Shown piece after piece: positions 15,377 through 25,192 of a DNA stretch of 64,000 bases; positions within the stretch are counted from its first letter, which is position 1; each line of letters begins with the position of its first letter. Under the pieces are notes generated by a model. It was not told where the DNA came from. It saw nothing but the letters and a program-made list of their open reading frames with translations, and did not search any database. This stretch comes from Brevundimonas vesicularis NBRC 12165 (GTDB lineage: Bacteria; Pseudomonadota; Alphaproteobacteria; Caulobacterales; Caulobacteraceae): assembly GCF_001592205.1 (NCBI RefSeq), contig NZ_BCWM01000003.1, forward strand, positions 148,524-212,523. Direction: 5' to 3'. A program made the translations under genes and the position numbers.

Positions 15377-17614
15377 ATGCTTCGCCAAGCCCTTCTGGCC
15401 GCCACCGTCAGCGGCATCGCCCTGCTGAGCGCAGGCTCGGTTCTCGCCCAGACGACGGACGCCGCCGTTGAGCCCGCCGGCGTCGACGACATTGTCGTCA
15501 CCGCCCAGCGCCGTAGCGAGAACATCCGCGAGGTGCCGTTCGCCGTCACCGCCCTGAACACCCAGACCGTCCAGGACATCTCGGCCGGCGGCGCCGACAT
15601 CCTGTCGCTTTCGGGCCGCGTGCCCAGCTTGCAGGTGGAAAGCTCGAACGGTCGTTACGCGCCGCGGTTCTACATTCGCGGCTTGGGCAATGTGGATTTC
15701 GACTTCACCGCTTCGCAGCCGGTGTCGGTCGTGCTGGACGACGTCGTGCTGGAGAGCGTCTATCTGAAGGGCTTTCCCCTGTTCGACGTGCAGCAGCTGG
15801 AAGTGCTGCGCGGTCCGCAGGGCACCCTGTTCGGCCGCAACACGCCCGCAGGCGTGGTCAAGATCGACACCGTCAAGCCGTCGGACGACTTCACCGGTTT
15901 CGGCTCGCTGACCTATGGCAACCTGGGTTCGACCCGGGCCGAGGCGGCCGTCACCCTGCCGGCGTCGGACACGCTTCAGGTGCGTGGCGCCATCCTCTGG
16001 AACCATCGCGACGACTGGGTGAACAATGCCTACAATCCGTCGTTCGCCAATCCCGACAAGGATGATCTGGGCGGGTTCGACGATCTGGCCGCCCGCGTCC
16101 ATGTCGCCTGGACGCCGACCGATCGGCTATCGACCCTGCTGACGCTGCAGGCCCGCGACTATGACGGCACGGGCACGATGAACCGCGCCAACGCCCTGAC
16201 CAAGGGCTCCAACAAGCTGAACGACAACTTCGACCGCGACACAGTCTATTACGACGGCGGCCGCAACAACTTCCAGAAGCAGAAGACGACGTCCGAATCG
16301 TTGAAGGTCGCCTATGACTTCGGTCCCGCGACCCTGACCGGCATCGTCGGCTCCTATCAGGGCTGGTCCCAGGGCGACGGCGACATCGACGGCGGCGTGG
16401 CTTCGGCCCCGGCGACGGCGCCTTTCAAGACGCCCTTCAACTCCGAGACAGGCACCCTGTCCAGCGACCTGCTGCAGAACACCTATGAGCTGCGCCTGGC
16501 CTCGAACGGCGACGGCCGCATCGGCTGGCAGGTCGGCGCCTTCTATTGGGACGAGCGGATCAACCTGGTGTCGGGCTCGTTCAACGGCACGGGCAATCCG
16601 CAGCCGACGCGGGTGAACGACATCGTGCAGAAGTCGGATTCGTGGTCGGTGTTCGGTCAGGGCAGCTACAAACTGACGGACGCTCTGAAGGTGACGGCGG
16701 GCGTGCGCTACACCGACGACAACCGCGACTACAACGGGCGCATCGTGTTGGGGACGGGCGCCGGCGGCACGGGCGCCGTCTCCGTCGGCGACCAGCAGGT
16801 CAGCTGGGACGTCAGCGCCCTGTATGAGGTCAACGACAGCCTCAACCTGTTCGCCCGCGCGGCCAAGGGTTACCGCGGCCCGTCGATCCAGGGGCGCAAC
16901 CTGCCGGTCCTGACCACGGCGAACTCCGAGACCGTCATGTCCTACGAGACCGGCCTGAAGGCCCGCCTGCTGGACGGCCGCGCCCGGTTCAACGCGACGG
17001 CCTATGTCTATGAGGTCAGCGACATGCAGTTCACCGCCATCGGCGGGGCGGACAACACCAACCGTCTGATCAACGCCGACAAGGGCGAGGGTTACGGCCT
17101 GGAGCTGGACGGCGACATCGATCTGGGCGCAGGTTTCAGCCTGTCGGCCGGCGCAGCCTGGAACCACACCGAGATCAAGGACGGCGACCTGCTGGTGGCC
17201 ATCTGCGGCGCCAACTGCACCGTCACCGATCCGATCGTGACCGTGGGCACGACCCGTCGCGCCAAGATCGACGGCAACCCCTTCCCCCAGGCGCCGGAAT
17301 ACACCGCCAACCTGACGCTGAACTACGTCCGGTCGCTGGGGAACGACACCGAGCTGTTCGCCTCGACCGACTGGGTCATGCAGAAGAACTTCAACCTGTT
17401 CCTCTATGAATCGGTCGAGTTCATGCAGGACACGCATTTCGAAGGCGGCCTGCGCGCAGGCTGGCGCGACCTGAACCGCGGCATCGAGGCGGCCGCCTAT
17501 GTCCGCAACGTCACCGACGAAGAGAATGTGATCGGGGGCATCGACTTCAACAACCTGACCGCCTTCGTCAACGAGCCCCGCACCTACGGCGTGCAGGTGA
17601 CCAAGCGGTTCTGA
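15377..17614 (+). CDS. TonB-dependent outer-membrane receptor
   Basis: A 745-residue outer-membrane receptor. The signal peptide is MLRQALLAATVSGIALLSAG, cleaved after VLAQ; an ATG 15 bases earlier (15362) is an alternative start. A TonB box-like segment, DDIVVTAQRR, lies about 20 residues into the mature protein. The plug domain covers about residues 50-165 (RFYIRGLGNVDFD, VLRGPQGTLFGRNTPAGVV). The 22-strand barrel fills the remainder and ends in the aromatic VQVTKRF. It imports a scarce nutrient using TonB energy. The substrate cannot be read from the sequence. There is no neighbouring sigma/anti-sigma pair, unlike the second receptor in this window. Confidence 0.92.
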   Translation: MLRQALLAATVSGIALLSAGSVLAQTTDAAVEPAGVDDIVVTAQRRSENIREVPFAVTALNTQTVQDISAGGADILSLSGRVPSLQVESSNGRYAPRFYIRGLGNVDFDFTASQPVSVVLDDVVLESVYLKGFPLFDVQQLEVLRGPQGTLFGRNTPAGVVKIDTVKPSDDFTGFGSLTYGNLGSTRAEAAVTLPASDTLQVRGAILWNHRDDWVNNAYNPSFANPDKDDLGGFDDLAARVHVAWTPTDRLSTLLTLQARDYDGTGTMNRANALTKGSNKLNDNFDRDTVYYDGGRNNFQKQKTTSESLKVAYDFGPATLTGIVGSYQGWSQGDGDIDGGVASAPATAPFKTPFNSETGTLSSDLLQNTYELRLASNGDGRIGWQVGAFYWDERINLVSGSFNGTGNPQPTRVNDIVQKSDSWSVFGQGSYKLTDALKVTAGVRYTDDNRDYNGRIVLGTGAGGTGAVSVGDQQVSWDVSALYEVNDSLNLFARAAKGYRGPSIQGRNLPVLTTANSETVMSYETGLKARLLDGRARFNATAYVYEVSDMQFTAIGGADNTNRLINADKGEGYGLELDGDIDLGAGFSLSAGAAWNHTEIKDGDLLVAICGANCTVTDPIVTVGTTRRAKIDGNPFPQAPEYTANLTLNYVRSLGNDTELFASTDWVMQKNFNLFLYESVEFMQDTHFEGGLRAGWRDLNRGIEAAAYVRNVTDEENVIGGIDFNNLTAFVNEPRTYGVQVTKRF

Positions 17615-17628
17615 TCGACAGGGGCCGG

Positions 17629-17660
17629 GACGTCGTTTCGCAGGACCGCGCAACGACGTC
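17629..17660 (+). terminator. Hairpin downstream of the TonB receptor
   Basis: GACGTCGTT pairs perfectly with AACGACGTC (9 bp), 15 bases past the receptor stop. The following sequence is only weakly T-rich, so Rho-independent termination is plausible but not certain. Confidence 0.45.
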
Positions 17661-17795
17661 TTGGCGCCGTCTTCATTTTGACGGATGAAGCGAGCGCCAT
17701 CCGACAGGCGACATCTCGAGAGACGGTTTCTATTCGCGGCGATATGGCCGCGTCGGCGACTGCGGCCGTCGGAGACCGCGCTGAAGGGCCGGCGC

Positions 17796-18782
17796 TCAGA
17801 TTTCGCAGTCTGGTCCAGCCCCTGTTTTCGGCGAGCCTCCGGAGGCTGTGTCCTTCATGTCCCAGCCTGTTAGTCGTGTGGAGCCGGTCGTGCTTTCGCG
17901 ACGCTGTCGAGCAAATTCGATGAACGCCTTGAACGCGGCCGTCGGATTGCGGCGGCTGGGATAGTAGAGGCTCAAGGGCGACAGGGTGGGGGTCCAGTCC
18001 TCGAGAACACAGACCAGCCTGCGGGCATCCAGGTCGTCCCGCACGTCGGATTCCATCGCGAGGGTGAGGCCGACCGAGGCAAGGGCGGCGGTGCGGGCGA
18101 GGCTCGCTTCATCAAGGGTGAGGGCGCCCTTCACATCGATTTGGACCGACTGTCCGCCCTTCTCGAACGGCCAGCGGTAGAGGGCGCCATTGGGAAGACG
18201 CACGCGAAGACAGGCGTGGTTCATCAGGTCCTGCGGGACCTTCGGCGTCCCGCGCGCCGCCAGATAGGCGGGTGACGCCACCACCACATTCCGTCGCGCC
18301 AACCCGAGCGGAATGGCGATCATATCGGCCGGGACGCGGTCAGCGCTGCGGACGCCGAAGTCGAAACCGCCGGCGACGATGTCGACCATGCGGCCCTCTG
18401 TGACGAGGTCGATGTGGACCTGAGGGTGCGCCTCAACGAACGGCAGGACGAGGGCCGAAAAGATTTCCCGCGCCGCCGTTGGGAAGGCGTTGATGCGCAG
18501 TGTGCCCGAGGGCGTCGACTGACGGGCGCGGACGCCGTCCATGGCCTCGTGGATATCGCGTACGGCGGGCGCCACCTGAGCGACGAACTGCTGTCCCGCC
18601 TCTGTCAGAGAGACGCTCCGGGTCGTCCGGTTGAATAGGCGTACGCCAAGCGTGCGCTCCAGCTTTCCCACCGCATTGCTGATTGCGGTCGTCGACACGC
18701 CCAACTCGACCGCGGCGGCGCGAAACTTTCCGCAGCGGGCGACCACCAGAACGGCCTCCAACTCGGTCAGGCTGCTGTTCAT
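17796..18782 (-). CDS. LysR family transcriptional regulator
   Basis: A 328-residue regulator. The N-terminal winged HTH covers about residues 4-62 ([53 protein letters not shown]). The LysR substrate-binding domain covers about 90-295. The C-terminal 25-30 residues extend past the usual family end and are poor in structure. It is divergent from a SnoaL-like/SDR gene pair across a 127-bp gap, the classical arrangement for LysR control of a neighbouring operon. The inducer is unknown. Confidence 0.92.
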   Translation of the reverse strand: MNSSLTELEAVLVVARCGKFRAAAVELGVSTTAISNAVGKLERTLGVRLFNRTTRSVSLTEAGQQFVAQVAPAVRDIHEAMDGVRARQSTPSGTLRINAFPTAAREIFSALVLPFVEAHPQVHIDLVTEGRMVDIVAGGFDFGVRSADRVPADMIAIPLGLARRNVVVASPAYLAARGTPKVPQDLMNHACLRVRLPNGALYRWPFEKGGQSVQIDVKGALTLDEASLARTAALASVGLTLAMESDVRDDLDARRLVCVLEDWTPTLSPLSLYYPSRRNPTAAFKAFIEFARQRRESTTGSTRLTGWDMKDTASGGSPKTGAGPDCEI

Positions 18783-18909
18783 CGATTGTCCCGGTTTCCG
18801 TGATGATGCACAACGGTTTGTCCCGATTATGTGGTGCGATGTCCATCTCTACCTAGGCGAGACCCAAGGCGCGGCCGCCCGGTCGCGACGCAACACGCAG
18901 GACAGAACG

Positions 18910-19239
18910 ATGTCGCCAGAGCTTCCTTCCCCCATCGCCGACTATGTCGCGGCCAACGCCCGGCTCGACCTCGACGGCATGATCCAAACCTTCGCCGTCG
19001 ACGCCGTCCTTCTGGACAACGGCAAGCGGTTCGAAGGGCGTGACGCGATCCGCGCCCTGCTCAAGGCGATGGTCGTCGATCTCAAGGCGATCTTCACCCC
19101 CGAGGCCGTTCGCCAGGACGGCCAGGCGGTCGTGATGGAAGGTCCGGCCCACGGCGATTTCCCAGGCAGCCCGATCCGCTTCACCTACCGCGTCGAACTG
19201 GAAGGTGACGCGATCCAGACCATGGACGTTTCGGTATGA
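18910..19239 (+). CDS. NTF2/SnoaL-like domain protein
   Basis: A 109-residue cytoplasmic protein with the cone-shaped NTF2-like fold: [34 protein letters not shown] and a closing strand [18 protein letters not shown]. These small proteins act as isomerases, hydrolases or cyclases, or simply bind ligands. The call is fold-level only. Its last bases overlap the SDR gene start (ATGA), so the two are translationally coupled and probably controlled by the divergent LysR regulator. Confidence 0.8.
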   Translation: MSPELPSPIADYVAANARLDLDGMIQTFAVDAVLLDNGKRFEGRDAIRALLKAMVVDLKAIFTPEAVRQDGQAVVMEGPAHGDFPGSPIRFTYRVELEGDAIQTMDVSV

Positions 19240-20024
19240 GCGTCTTGGCGAATCCAAACGAGTTCGCGGGCAAGCGCGTCTTCATCAGCGGCGGCACTAA
19301 AGGGCTGGGACGCGCCACTGTCCAACGGTTTCTGGCCGGCGGCGCCCGGGTGATCACCGCAGCGCGCTCCAATCCTGAGCCCCTTGACGGCGTGGCGTTC
19401 GTTCAGGCCGACCTGACGACCGCCGAGGGTGGGGAGACCTTCGCCAAGGCCGCGCTCGACCGGCTGGGCGGCCTCGATGTTCTTGCGCATGTGATGGGCG
19501 GCTCCAGCACACCGGGGGGCGGCTTCGTTGCCCTGACAGACGACCACTGGCTCTCCGAGTTGAGTCTGAACCTTCTGGCGGCCGTGCGCCTCGATCGTCT
19601 GCTGATCCCCCACATGATCGAACAGGGCGCGGGCGCGGTCGTGCATGTCACCTCGATCCAGTCGGTTCTGCCCCTGCCGGATGCGACCACGGCCTACGCC
19701 GCCGCCAAGGCCGCGCTCAGGACCTACAGCAAATCCCTCTCCAAAGAACTTGGTCCGAAGGGCGTGCGGGTCAACACAGTCTCGCCGGGCTGGATCATGA
19801 CGGACGGCGCGGACGTGTTCCTGGACAGGATCCGGGCGGCCAACGGCGGCACGCGCGAAGACGCGCGACAGCGCGTGCTCGCCGGGCTAGGCGGCATCGC
19901 CATCGGACGCGGCGCTGAACCATGGGAGGTCGCTGAGGCCATTGCGTTTCTCGCCTCTGATCGGGCGAGTTCGATCCATGGGGCGGAAATCGTCGTCGAT
20001 GGCGGGACTGTGCCGACCGTCTGA
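19236..20024 (+). CDS. Short-chain dehydrogenase/reductase
   Basis: A 262-residue classical SDR. The cofactor motif is [10 protein letters not shown] (TGxxxGxG type, about residues 18-27) and NADP(H) is suggested by RS after the second strand. The catalytic Ser-Tyr-Lys are in [21 protein letters not shown] (YxxxK), and [14 protein letters not shown] is the usual C-terminal end. It forms a coupled pair with the SnoaL-like gene. The family oxidises or reduces alcohols and ketones; the substrate is not known. Confidence 0.9.
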   Translation: MSVLANPNEFAGKRVFISGGTKGLGRATVQRFLAGGARVITAARSNPEPLDGVAFVQADLTTAEGGETFAKAALDRLGGLDVLAHVMGGSSTPGGGFVALTDDHWLSELSLNLLAAVRLDRLLIPHMIEQGAGAVVHVTSIQSVLPLPDATTAYAAAKAALRTYSKSLSKELGPKGVRVNTVSPGWIMTDGADVFLDRIRAANGGTREDARQRVLAGLGGIAIGRGAEPWEVAEAIAFLASDRASSIHGAEIVVDGGTVPTV

Positions 20025-20309
20025 CTACAAATCGGTCTCGGCAGAGAGGAAGGGCGGCCTAGGGAGGGCGAACGCAAGATGCGACCATGACCTCGGTGGC
20101 CATTTGTGGGTGGCACGATGGAGGCTGCGGCAGGCGAAGGCGATCTGGCGAACCTAGGGGTTTCTCTCAAAGCTCCGAGCGCCTTCGCTTCTGGGCAGAA
20201 GCGCGGAACCGCACATAGGAACTGAACAGCGCCGGTATTGCTTTGCCTTTCAGGCGTTACGCCATGGACCGATCCGAGGGGGATCGGGTTGTTGGTCTTG
20301 GCGGTATGG
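20025..20309. other. Intergenic region ahead of the glycosyltransferase block
   Basis: About 285 bases without a convincing gene. It presumably holds the promoter of the seven-gene block that follows. I saw no recognisable sigma-factor motif. Confidence 0.45.
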
Positions 20310-21416
20310 ATGCGCATCGGCGTCATCGCACATCTCAAATATCCGATCGCAGAACCCTTCGCCGGCGGGCTGGAGATGCATACCCATCTGCTCTGTCGCC
20401 AACTGCGGCTGAACGGCCATGACGTCACGCTGTTTGCAGCGACCCTGTCCGATCCCGCGCTCGGTCTTGAGGCGATCTGCGACCAGACGGAAATCGCCAA
20501 GGTTGGGACTGCAGAAGCGGGCGACGTCGCCTTCTTCCGAGAGCATCACGCCTATCTGTCGTTGATGAGCCGGCTTCGTCGCAGTTCGTTCGACGTCATC
20601 CACAACAACAGCCTGCACTATCTGCCGGTCTCGATGGCTGAGACCTTGCCGATGCCGATGGTCACCACGCTCCACACGCCGCCATTTTGCTGGCTGGAAA
20701 GCGGTATCCGCGAAGCGAGCGCGCCATTCGCGCGGTTCGTCGGCGTGTCCGAGGCGATGCGTGAACAATGGAGCCCGGTGCGGCCGATCGATCAGGTCAT
20801 TCTGAACGGGATCGATCTTGAGCGCTTTCCATGGCGTGCGCGTCACGACGACCCTGGACATTTGATCTGGTATGGGCGGATTGTGCCCGAGAAGGGCCTG
20901 CACCTGGCGCTGGACGCGGCGGCATTGGCGGGTATCGCCCTGCGGTTCGCGGGCCCGATCTTAGATCAAGCCTATTTCGATGCCGAGATCGCTCCGAGGT
21001 TGACGCGCGAAACCACCTATCTCGGTCACCTCGACCACGAAACGCTGTCGAAGGAGATCGGGCAGGCGGCCGCCTTCGTCTGCACGCCGCGCTGGGACGA
21101 ACCCTATGGGCTGGTGGTGGCTGAAGCGCTGGCGTGCGGCACGCCCGTCGCCGCCTTCGCGCGCGGCGCCATTCCCGAGATTCTGACACCCGACTGCGGC
21201 GCCCTGGCGCGCCCGGACGATGTGCAGGATCTGGCGCGCGCAATCGCCCGGGCGGTCGGCCTCTCTCGGTCGGCCTGCCGCGCCCGCGCCGAGGCGGCCT
21301 GCGATGTGCGCCGGATGATCACCGCCTATGAAGAACTCTATGGCGAGATGATTCAGGCGGCTGCGGCAGGGCAGATGCAGGCCAATGACGCGCTGGAAGA
21401 TCGGCTGATCGCATGA
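20310..21416 (+). CDS. GT4-type glycosyltransferase (first gene of the conserved block)
   Basis: A 368-residue GT-B enzyme. I chose the ATG at 20310 because the protein then begins MRIGVIAHLKYPIAEPFAGG, the standard GT4 N-terminus with the glycine-rich acceptor loop. The frame is open upstream, but those codons lack homology character. The C-terminal nucleotide-sugar site carries IVPEKGLHLALDAAAL and DEPYGLVVAEALACGTPV, the EX7E-like motif. It transfers a sugar from an NDP-sugar to an unknown acceptor at the cytoplasmic face of the membrane. Its stop overlaps the next start (ATGA), and all seven genes of this block are coupled in the same way. Confidence 0.9.
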   Translation: MRIGVIAHLKYPIAEPFAGGLEMHTHLLCRQLRLNGHDVTLFAATLSDPALGLEAICDQTEIAKVGTAEAGDVAFFREHHAYLSLMSRLRRSSFDVIHNNSLHYLPVSMAETLPMPMVTTLHTPPFCWLESGIREASAPFARFVGVSEAMREQWSPVRPIDQVILNGIDLERFPWRARHDDPGHLIWYGRIVPEKGLHLALDAAALAGIALRFAGPILDQAYFDAEIAPRLTRETTYLGHLDHETLSKEIGQAAAFVCTPRWDEPYGLVVAEALACGTPVAAFARGAIPEILTPDCGALARPDDVQDLARAIARAVGLSRSACRARAEAACDVRRMITAYEELYGEMIQAAAAGQMQANDALEDRLIA

Positions 21417-22366
21417 CGGGCGAACCTGCCTTCTGCGTTTGCGTGCCCGTGCGAAATGAGGAACGGCGTCTTCCCGTGCTTCTGGCCGCCCTGGCCGCAC
21501 AGAATCTTCCGGGCAGGATTTCGATCGCGCTCTGCATCAATAACTCCACGGACGGTTCGCTCCATCAGGCGCAGGCAGCGGCCGATCGGTGGAAGGATCG
21601 ACTGGACATCGTCGTCGATTTGCAGACTTTCCCGGACCATCGGGCGCATGCCGGCGCGGCGCGGCGTGCGGCCATGTCCGTCGGTCTCGAGCATCTCGGA
21701 GATCGATCTAATGGCGTTCTGATCTCGACGGACGCCGACACGCGGCCGCCGCCGAACTGGCTGTCCGCCAATCTCGCAGCCATCGCGGATGGAGCAGATC
21801 TGGTGGGCGGACGGCTGGTGCTGGATAAAGCGGAAGCGATCTCGGCGGATGTCGCGGCTCTGCGCCAGATGTGGGACGCCTACTGGCGTGAAGTTCGCGC
21901 GATCGAGGACGAGATCGACCCTTCGCCGCATGATCCGGCGCCTAGACATGGCGATCACACCGGGGCCAGCCTCGCCATCACGGCGGCGGCCTATTTGTCA
22001 GCCGGCGGGGTGCCGGAACAGCCGACGGGCGAGGATCGGGCGCTTGTGATCGCCGCTCAAGCGCAAGGGGCCAGGCTTGTGCATCCCTCGGCGGTGTGGA
22101 CCCGAGTGTCGGCACGAACTACGGGCCGCGCCGCCGGGGGGATGGCGGAGGACATGAGCCGCTTGTTCGATCAGGCGCGGAACGGCGGTCCGATCATGGC
22201 GCCGGACCTTTCGCATTGGCGGCAGCGGGCGAGGTGGCGCCGGGGTCAGCGTCACGACGCGGCGAGCGCCAGGCGGCTGTCGGCACTGGAAACCCAGTTG
22301 CCCGCCATGCCGCTCGACATGGATTTACGCGAATGGGCCGACGGCGTTGAGAGAGCCGCAGCGTGA
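21413..22366 (+). CDS. GT2 family glycosyltransferase
   Basis: A 317-residue GT-A enzyme. The N-terminus is CVPVRNEERRLPVLLAALA, followed by INNSTDGSL and the metal-binding ISTDADTRPPPNW (DxD). There is a mid-region acceptor motif with QPTGEDRALVIAAQAQGARL. No transmembrane domain is obvious, so it is a soluble or peripheral enzyme rather than a processive synthase like NodC. It overlaps the neighbouring genes by 4 bases at both ends. The long insertion at about residues 145-175, with many charged residues, is less typical. Confidence 0.85.
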   Translation: MTGEPAFCVCVPVRNEERRLPVLLAALAAQNLPGRISIALCINNSTDGSLHQAQAAADRWKDRLDIVVDLQTFPDHRAHAGAARRAAMSVGLEHLGDRSNGVLISTDADTRPPPNWLSANLAAIADGADLVGGRLVLDKAEAISADVAALRQMWDAYWREVRAIEDEIDPSPHDPAPRHGDHTGASLAITAAAYLSAGGVPEQPTGEDRALVIAAQAQGARLVHPSAVWTRVSARTTGRAAGGMAEDMSRLFDQARNGGPIMAPDLSHWRQRARWRRGQRHDAASARRLSALETQLPAMPLDMDLREWADGVERAAA

Positions 22367-23394
22367 GGGCTTCGATCGGATACTATGTCCATCACCAGGG
22401 CGACGGCCACCGCCAGCGCGCACTGGAAATCGCCGCCGCTGCGCCCGAGCGATTTGTCCTGCTTGGAACGGGACTGAAAGGGCGAACCGAAGACATCGCC
22501 TGCGTGGATCTGGAGGATGACAGGCCCCACGAGGGAGACCGCTTCTCCGGCCGTGACGAGGCGCCTGTCCGGCCCGAGGCGCTGCATTACGCCCCCTATC
22601 ACCATGCGGGCGTCCGGGCGCGAACCGCCCGGTTCGCCCAGTGGATCAGCGACGCCAAGCCGGCCTTGATGGTGATCGATGTGTCGGTCGAGATGGCGAT
22701 GCTGGCCCGGCTGTGTGCGACGCCTGTGGTCTATGTCCGTCTCGCGGGGGATCGATCGGACCCGGCGCATCTGGACGCCTTCCGCGGCGCAGAAGCCTTG
22801 CTTGCGCCCTTCCATGAGCGGCTGGATGGACCGGTGGCGAGAGAGGTGCGCGACAAAACGCATTACTTCGCCCCCCGGCGCTATTCGGGACCGAAACGTG
22901 GAGCAGGCATCCTGGTCGTTCATGGTCGGGGTGGCGATCCGGTGGATGGCGCCAAGCTGGCGGCGGCTGCAGAAGCTACGCCCGATCAGGTGTGGACCGG
23001 GGTCGGGCCGATCGAGCCGCCGCCGATCATGCCGTCGAACCTGAAGCTGGCAGGCTGGATCGACGCTATTGGCGACGAGATCGAAAAGGCGGAGATCATC
23101 GTCGGAGGCGCGGGAGACGGCCTGCTGAACGCGGTGATTTCGGCCGACAAGCCCTTTGTCTGTCTTCCTGAGCCTCGCGCCTACAACGAGCAGATCGCGA
23201 AGGCCGAACGGTTAGCGGTGCTTGGCGCCTCGATCGTCCTGGCGCAGTGGCCGCAGGCGCAGCAATGGCCGAGCATCCTTAGGTCAGCACTCTCACTGTC
23301 GCCCACTGATCGGCAGCAGATCAGCGGGCAGGGACTCGGCGCCGCCGGACTCTGGCTTGTCGATCTCGCATCAGAGCTTGAGGCACGCCGATGA
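22363..23394 (+). CDS. MurG/GT28-like glycosyltransferase
   Basis: A 343-residue protein starting at a GTG that overlaps the previous stop (GTGA). The N-terminus GYYVHHQGDGHRQRALEIA resembles the GxGH motif of MurG/GT28 enzymes. The C-terminal region VGGAGDGLLNAVISADKPF followed by CLPEPRAYNEQIAKA matches the GT28 nucleotide-sugar pocket. It is more divergent than the other transferases of the block, so the catalytic assignment is by fold-level similarity. Position and coupling indicate it acts on the same product. Confidence 0.75.
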   Translation: MRASIGYYVHHQGDGHRQRALEIAAAAPERFVLLGTGLKGRTEDIACVDLEDDRPHEGDRFSGRDEAPVRPEALHYAPYHHAGVRARTARFAQWISDAKPALMVIDVSVEMAMLARLCATPVVYVRLAGDRSDPAHLDAFRGAEALLAPFHERLDGPVAREVRDKTHYFAPRRYSGPKRGAGILVVHGRGGDPVDGAKLAAAAEATPDQVWTGVGPIEPPPIMPSNLKLAGWIDAIGDEIEKAEIIVGGAGDGLLNAVISADKPFVCLPEPRAYNEQIAKAERLAVLGASIVLAQWPQAQQWPSILRSALSLSPTDRQQISGQGLGAAGLWLVDLASELEARR

Positions 23395-24491
23395 CAGCCC
23401 TGGAAACAACACCGACCGCGTCATCGCCTCTGGAACTTGAGGTTAGATTGGCGGCGCTGGGTGCGCGCTACGACGCTGCGCCGCGATATCCCGCCGACAG
23501 TCTGACGCTGCTCGCCTCGGAGGGTTGGGGGCGGCGGTTCGCTCCGGTCCAAAGCGGCGGAACGGCCTATGACGAACCAATCCATAAGGCCTTGGCCTTG
23601 ATGGACGCCCTACGCAGTGTGGGACGGTCGGATCTCAGCGTCGGCCGATTGTTCGAAGGGCACGTCAACGCCCTGGCGCTGTTCGACTGGTACGCGGACC
23701 CGGCCCAGAAGGCTTGGCTCGGCAAGGTCCTGGCGCAGGGCGCCTGGTTCGGCGTCTGGGCGACGGAACCGCCGCCCGGCGTTCGTCTGGTCGGCGCTCG
23801 TCTGCAGGGCACCAAGATGTTCGCAACGGGCGCGGGCGGACTGGAATATGCAATCATCACCGCTCAGCCGGAACAGGGCGAACGCGAGTTGATCGTCATG
23901 CCGGCGAACGCGCCCGAGAGGGCCGATCTGAGCGGCTGGCGCGTCCGCGGCATGCGCGCGACGACCAGCGGGCGCTATGAGGTGACCGGGTTGACGGTCG
24001 ATGCCGATCAGCGGCTCGGAAGACCCGGAGACTATGATCGCGAACCGCGCTTCACGGCGGGGGCCTGGCGGTTCACGGCGGTGCAGTTGGGCGGCGTCGA
24101 GGGCCTGGTCATGGCAATGCGCGACGCGCTGTCCGACGCCGCCCGCGCCGATCCCATCCAGCGCGCGCGCTTTGCCGATGCGGTCGTTGCGGCGCGAACG
24201 GCCTGGCTTTGGGTCCGTGAAGCCGCGATCCGCGCGGCGTCCGAAGCGCCGGACGCCGGGGATTTCGCCCGCGCCACGCGCGGCGTCGTCGAACGCAGCG
24301 CCCTGGATGTCATGGAAGTGGCGGCGCGGTCGGTCGGGACGCGCAGCGCCTTCGACGGCGAGCGCATCGACAAGATCACCCGCGATCTCAGCCTCTATCT
24401 TCGGCAGGCCGGGCCTGACTATGCGAAGGACCAGGCGGCCAAGACCTGGCTGGATCGCGATCTCTGGGGCGAGGGCGACGCCCTATGGTGA
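23391..24491 (+). CDS. Acyl-CoA dehydrogenase-like flavoprotein
   Basis: A 366-residue protein of the acyl-CoA dehydrogenase fold. The N-terminal helical domain includes LGRSDLSVGRLFEGH-like sequence (DALRSVGRSDLSVG), the middle strand region FGVWATEPPPGVRLVGARL corresponds to the flavin/substrate segment, and the C-terminal helical domain ends at DLSLYLRQAG. Acyl-CoA dehydrogenases introduce a double bond into acyl-CoAs; some relatives are hydroxylating or act on acyl chains bound to carrier proteins. The usual catalytic glutamate cannot be placed with confidence. An acyl-chain enzyme in the middle of a sugar-handling operon suggests a glycolipid product. Confidence 0.8.
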   Translation: MTALETTPTASSPLELEVRLAALGARYDAAPRYPADSLTLLASEGWGRRFAPVQSGGTAYDEPIHKALALMDALRSVGRSDLSVGRLFEGHVNALALFDWYADPAQKAWLGKVLAQGAWFGVWATEPPPGVRLVGARLQGTKMFATGAGGLEYAIITAQPEQGERELIVMPANAPERADLSGWRVRGMRATTSGRYEVTGLTVDADQRLGRPGDYDREPRFTAGAWRFTAVQLGGVEGLVMAMRDALSDAARADPIQRARFADAVVAARTAWLWVREAAIRAASEAPDAGDFARATRGVVERSALDVMEVAARSVGTRSAFDGERIDKITRDLSLYLRQAGPDYAKDQAAKTWLDRDLWGEGDALW

Positions 24492-25192
24492 GCGAGAAAA
24501 CCGGCCGGCTGGCGACCCTGGCGCTGGAGAGTTCGCCTTGGCGATCCGCGCGGTGGCTGGTCATCGCCCCGCATGCCGACGACGAGACGCTGGGCGCCGG
24601 AGCCTTAGTCCATCAGGCGGCCAAGGCCGAGCGGTTGGCGGGCGTCGTGATCCTCACCGACGGCGCGGGTTCGCACGATCATTCGGACGCGGCCGCCCGT
24701 GCGAGGCTTATCCGGACCCGACGCCTGGAGGCGGGACGCGCCGTTCGACGGTTGGCGGGGGATGCGGCTGCGCCGCCGGTGTTTCTGGATTGGCCCGATG
24801 CCCAGCCCGCTTCTCCTGGCAGCATCGCGTTCGATGCGACCGCGCGTCGTCTTGCGGCTTTGTGTCGCGAGCGGCGCGTCGATGCGATCGCCGTGACGGG
24901 TCCCGACGATCCCCATTGCGATCACCAGGCGGCGGCACAGCTTGCCAAGCACGCAGCCAGTATGGCCCGCCGGCCTCTCGCCGTTTTCGATTATGTCGTG
25001 TGGGGTGCGGCTCCGTCCGGGGCGAAGCTGCGGATTACGACGCGACCTTTAAGGGCCGGCCTGAGGGCCTACGCCTTGTCGGCCCATCAGAGCCAATTGA
25101 CACCGATGTTCGGACCGGGGTTTCGGCTCGAGACGCAGAGGGGGCTGCGGGCCGCCTCGGACACCCTGTATCGGCGCGACGCCTATGGCTGA
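24485..25192 (+). CDS. PIG-L/LmbE family N-deacetylase
   Basis: A 235-residue zinc-dependent deacetylase. The metal motif PHADDETLGAG (His-x-Asp-Asp, about residues 30-40) and the downstream DDPHCDHQAA (His/Asp/His) are both intact. Family members remove N-acetyl groups from GlcNAc-type sugars (GlcNAc-PI, mycothiol and bacillithiol precursors, lincomycin-type intermediates). It overlaps the preceding gene by 7 bases and the following one by 8. In this block it would expose an amino group on a sugar, which could then be methylated by the next gene product or acylated. Confidence 0.88.
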   Translation: MVSEKTGRLATLALESSPWRSARWLVIAPHADDETLGAGALVHQAAKAERLAGVVILTDGAGSHDHSDAAARARLIRTRRLEAGRAVRRLAGDAAAPPVFLDWPDAQPASPGSIAFDATARRLAALCRERRVDAIAVTGPDDPHCDHQAAAQLAKHAASMARRPLAVFDYVVWGAAPSGAKLRITTRPLRAGLRAYALSAHQSQLTPMFGPGFRLETQRGLRAASDTLYRRDAYG